A stretch of DNA of 42,162 nt, from positions 1 through 42,162 of the forward strand of contig UQXW01000012.1 of NCBI GenBank assembly GCA_900545215.1, read 5' to 3'. Below are positions 41,590-42,162 of this stretch, one piece after another. Under the pieces are notes generated by a model that searched no databases, was not told the origin of the DNA, and saw only the letters and a program-made list of their open reading frames with translations. The stretch is from an uncultured Bacteroidota bacterium. Its GTDB lineage: Bacteria > Bacteroidota > Bacteroidia > Bacteroidales > P3. How positions within the stretch are numbered: the stretch's first letter is position 1; every line of letters starts with the position of its first letter. The position numbers were made by a program, and so were the translations under genes.

Positions 41590-41755
41590 ACCGTGAGTTG
41601 TTACCTTAATTTGTGTTTTGAGGTTCTCGACTACCTAAGCACAGCAAATAAACAAAGCTCACGGTTACACACCATGAGCGTTCGAGCTTATTTTTTCTGC
41701 GCTTATTCTGAAAGTGTCGAGATTTCAAAACAGCAAAAATTCAGCAAAACGCTTT
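41590..41755 (-). ncRNA. Candidate structured RNA element, copy B
   Basis: Read on the minus strand: AAAGCGTTTT (41746-41755), an AATTTTTG -7-like box, then P2 41725-41732 with 41614-41621 (8 bp), P3 41716-41722 with 41625-41631 (7 bp), P4 41697-41705 with 41636-41644 (9 bp with one G-U). The loop word ACCGTGAG (minus strand, 41658-41665) pairs with CTCACGGT (41590-41597) to give a possible pseudoknot. Loop bases GAACGCTCA, GTGAGCTTT and TTATTTG match copy A, while stem bases differ. It lies before the LytTR gene on the same strand. Identity unknown. Confidence 0.62.
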
Positions 41756-41900
41756 AATTCAATATGTTCTTATTTTATTCCTATTCTATCCTGCTTCTTT
41801 TATTCCTATTATCGATTACTACAAAAAATATCTGCTTGCAAAGATAAGGTTTTTTAATAAGTCCGATGCTCTCAAAGCATGATTTCTTTGCTTCTTACTT

Positions 41901-41994
41901 CCGTTCGGGCGAAACGCCGTTCGGGTCGGAATGAATCGGCGTAATAATTTTTTCTTTCGGCGTTTCGTTGCAACGAAAGGGCGTTTCAGTTTCG
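41901..41994. repeat. GAAACGCCG-type intergenic repeat, full copy, inverted orientation
   Basis: Contains GAAACGCCGTTCGGG, CGGCGTAATAATTTTTTCTT and CGGCGTTTCGTTGC; the core is the reverse complement of the copies at 13.98 and 24.0 kb. A frame on the minus strand (41819-42154) translates through it and is not credited as a gene. Apart from element copy B and this repeat, 41465-42162 shows no gene that I can support. Confidence 0.75.
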
Positions 41995-42162
41995 GGGAAA
42001 GGGTATTGGTTGCCCCGAACGGGCAAGGGTATGGATTATTTATTTGGTTTGCAGCAGTTTGATGAAGGAAGGACAGAGGTCTTTGGGATTTTGCTTTCAA
42101 GAGGGCAACAAGGCGAAAGCGGAAATAGAAAAAGCGGGTCGGGATTGTTGCCATGCAACGCT

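Noticed and set aside
41819..42154. 111-codon minus-strand frame
   Set aside because: It translates through the GAAACGCCG intergenic repeat; the same KRRKKKLLRRF string arises at the 13.9 kb repeat on the other strand, so it is a by-product of the repeat.

Overview
The window is chromosomal DNA from a Bacteroidota bacterium, most probably of the order Bacteroidales. The evidence is: promoters of the TTG-N19/20-TAnnTTTG type, two secreted proteins with C-terminal type IX secretion (T9SS) sorting domains, a TonB receptor with a carboxypeptidase-regulatory-like N-terminal domain, DUF5723 and OmpH/Skp-type proteins, and lipoproteins with short Cys-initiated, acidic or serine-rich mature ends. No rRNA, CRISPR array or complete insertion sequence was seen. 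Most genes are on the minus strand.

Region 1 (1-13.8 kb): a truncated ComM/YifB-type gene, ridA, a T9SS-exported M6 metalloprotease, a second T9SS cargo protein, a serpin-like lipoprotein, a GH29 alpha-L-fucosidase followed by dprA, gpsA, and an M49-like zinc peptidase lipoprotein. Region 2 (14-25.2 kb): a likely operon holA - TonB-dependent receptor - lipoprotein - DUF5723 protein, a large lamin-tail-domain secreted protein, and two small envelope genes. Region 3 (25.2-33.3 kb): a structured noncoding element, a gene-poor stretch, tRNA-Leu(UAG), the uppS-bamA-ompH-ompH envelope biogenesis operon, and a divergent porin plus nucleoside-recognition (Gate) membrane protein.

Region 4 (33.3-41.5 kb) is the remarkable part. 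On one strand lie a LytTR DNA-binding protein, a membrane FHA/zinc-ribbon protein, a transmembrane Ser/Thr kinase, a complete diversity-generating retroelement (DGR), a glycine-zipper protein with an N-terminal Thr-Thr motif, a second FHA/zinc-ribbon protein and a PP2C phosphatase. The DGR consists of an exported FGE-sulfatase-fold variable protein, an HRDC accessory protein, a DGR-type reverse transcriptase and a template repeat. Template and variable repeats align over 128 nt with 16 mismatches, every one at a template adenine. The layout suggests a phospho-signalling pathway whose exported recognition protein is diversified by targeted hypermutation.

Two further signals are not explained by genes. 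A 38-bp inverted repeat joins the 3' flanks of the template and variable repeats. A ~170-nt element occurs twice (25.2 kb and 41.6 kb) with three nested stems and a possible pseudoknot that keep pairing while their sequence changes. A family of GAAACGCCG-rich intergenic repeats is scattered through the window.
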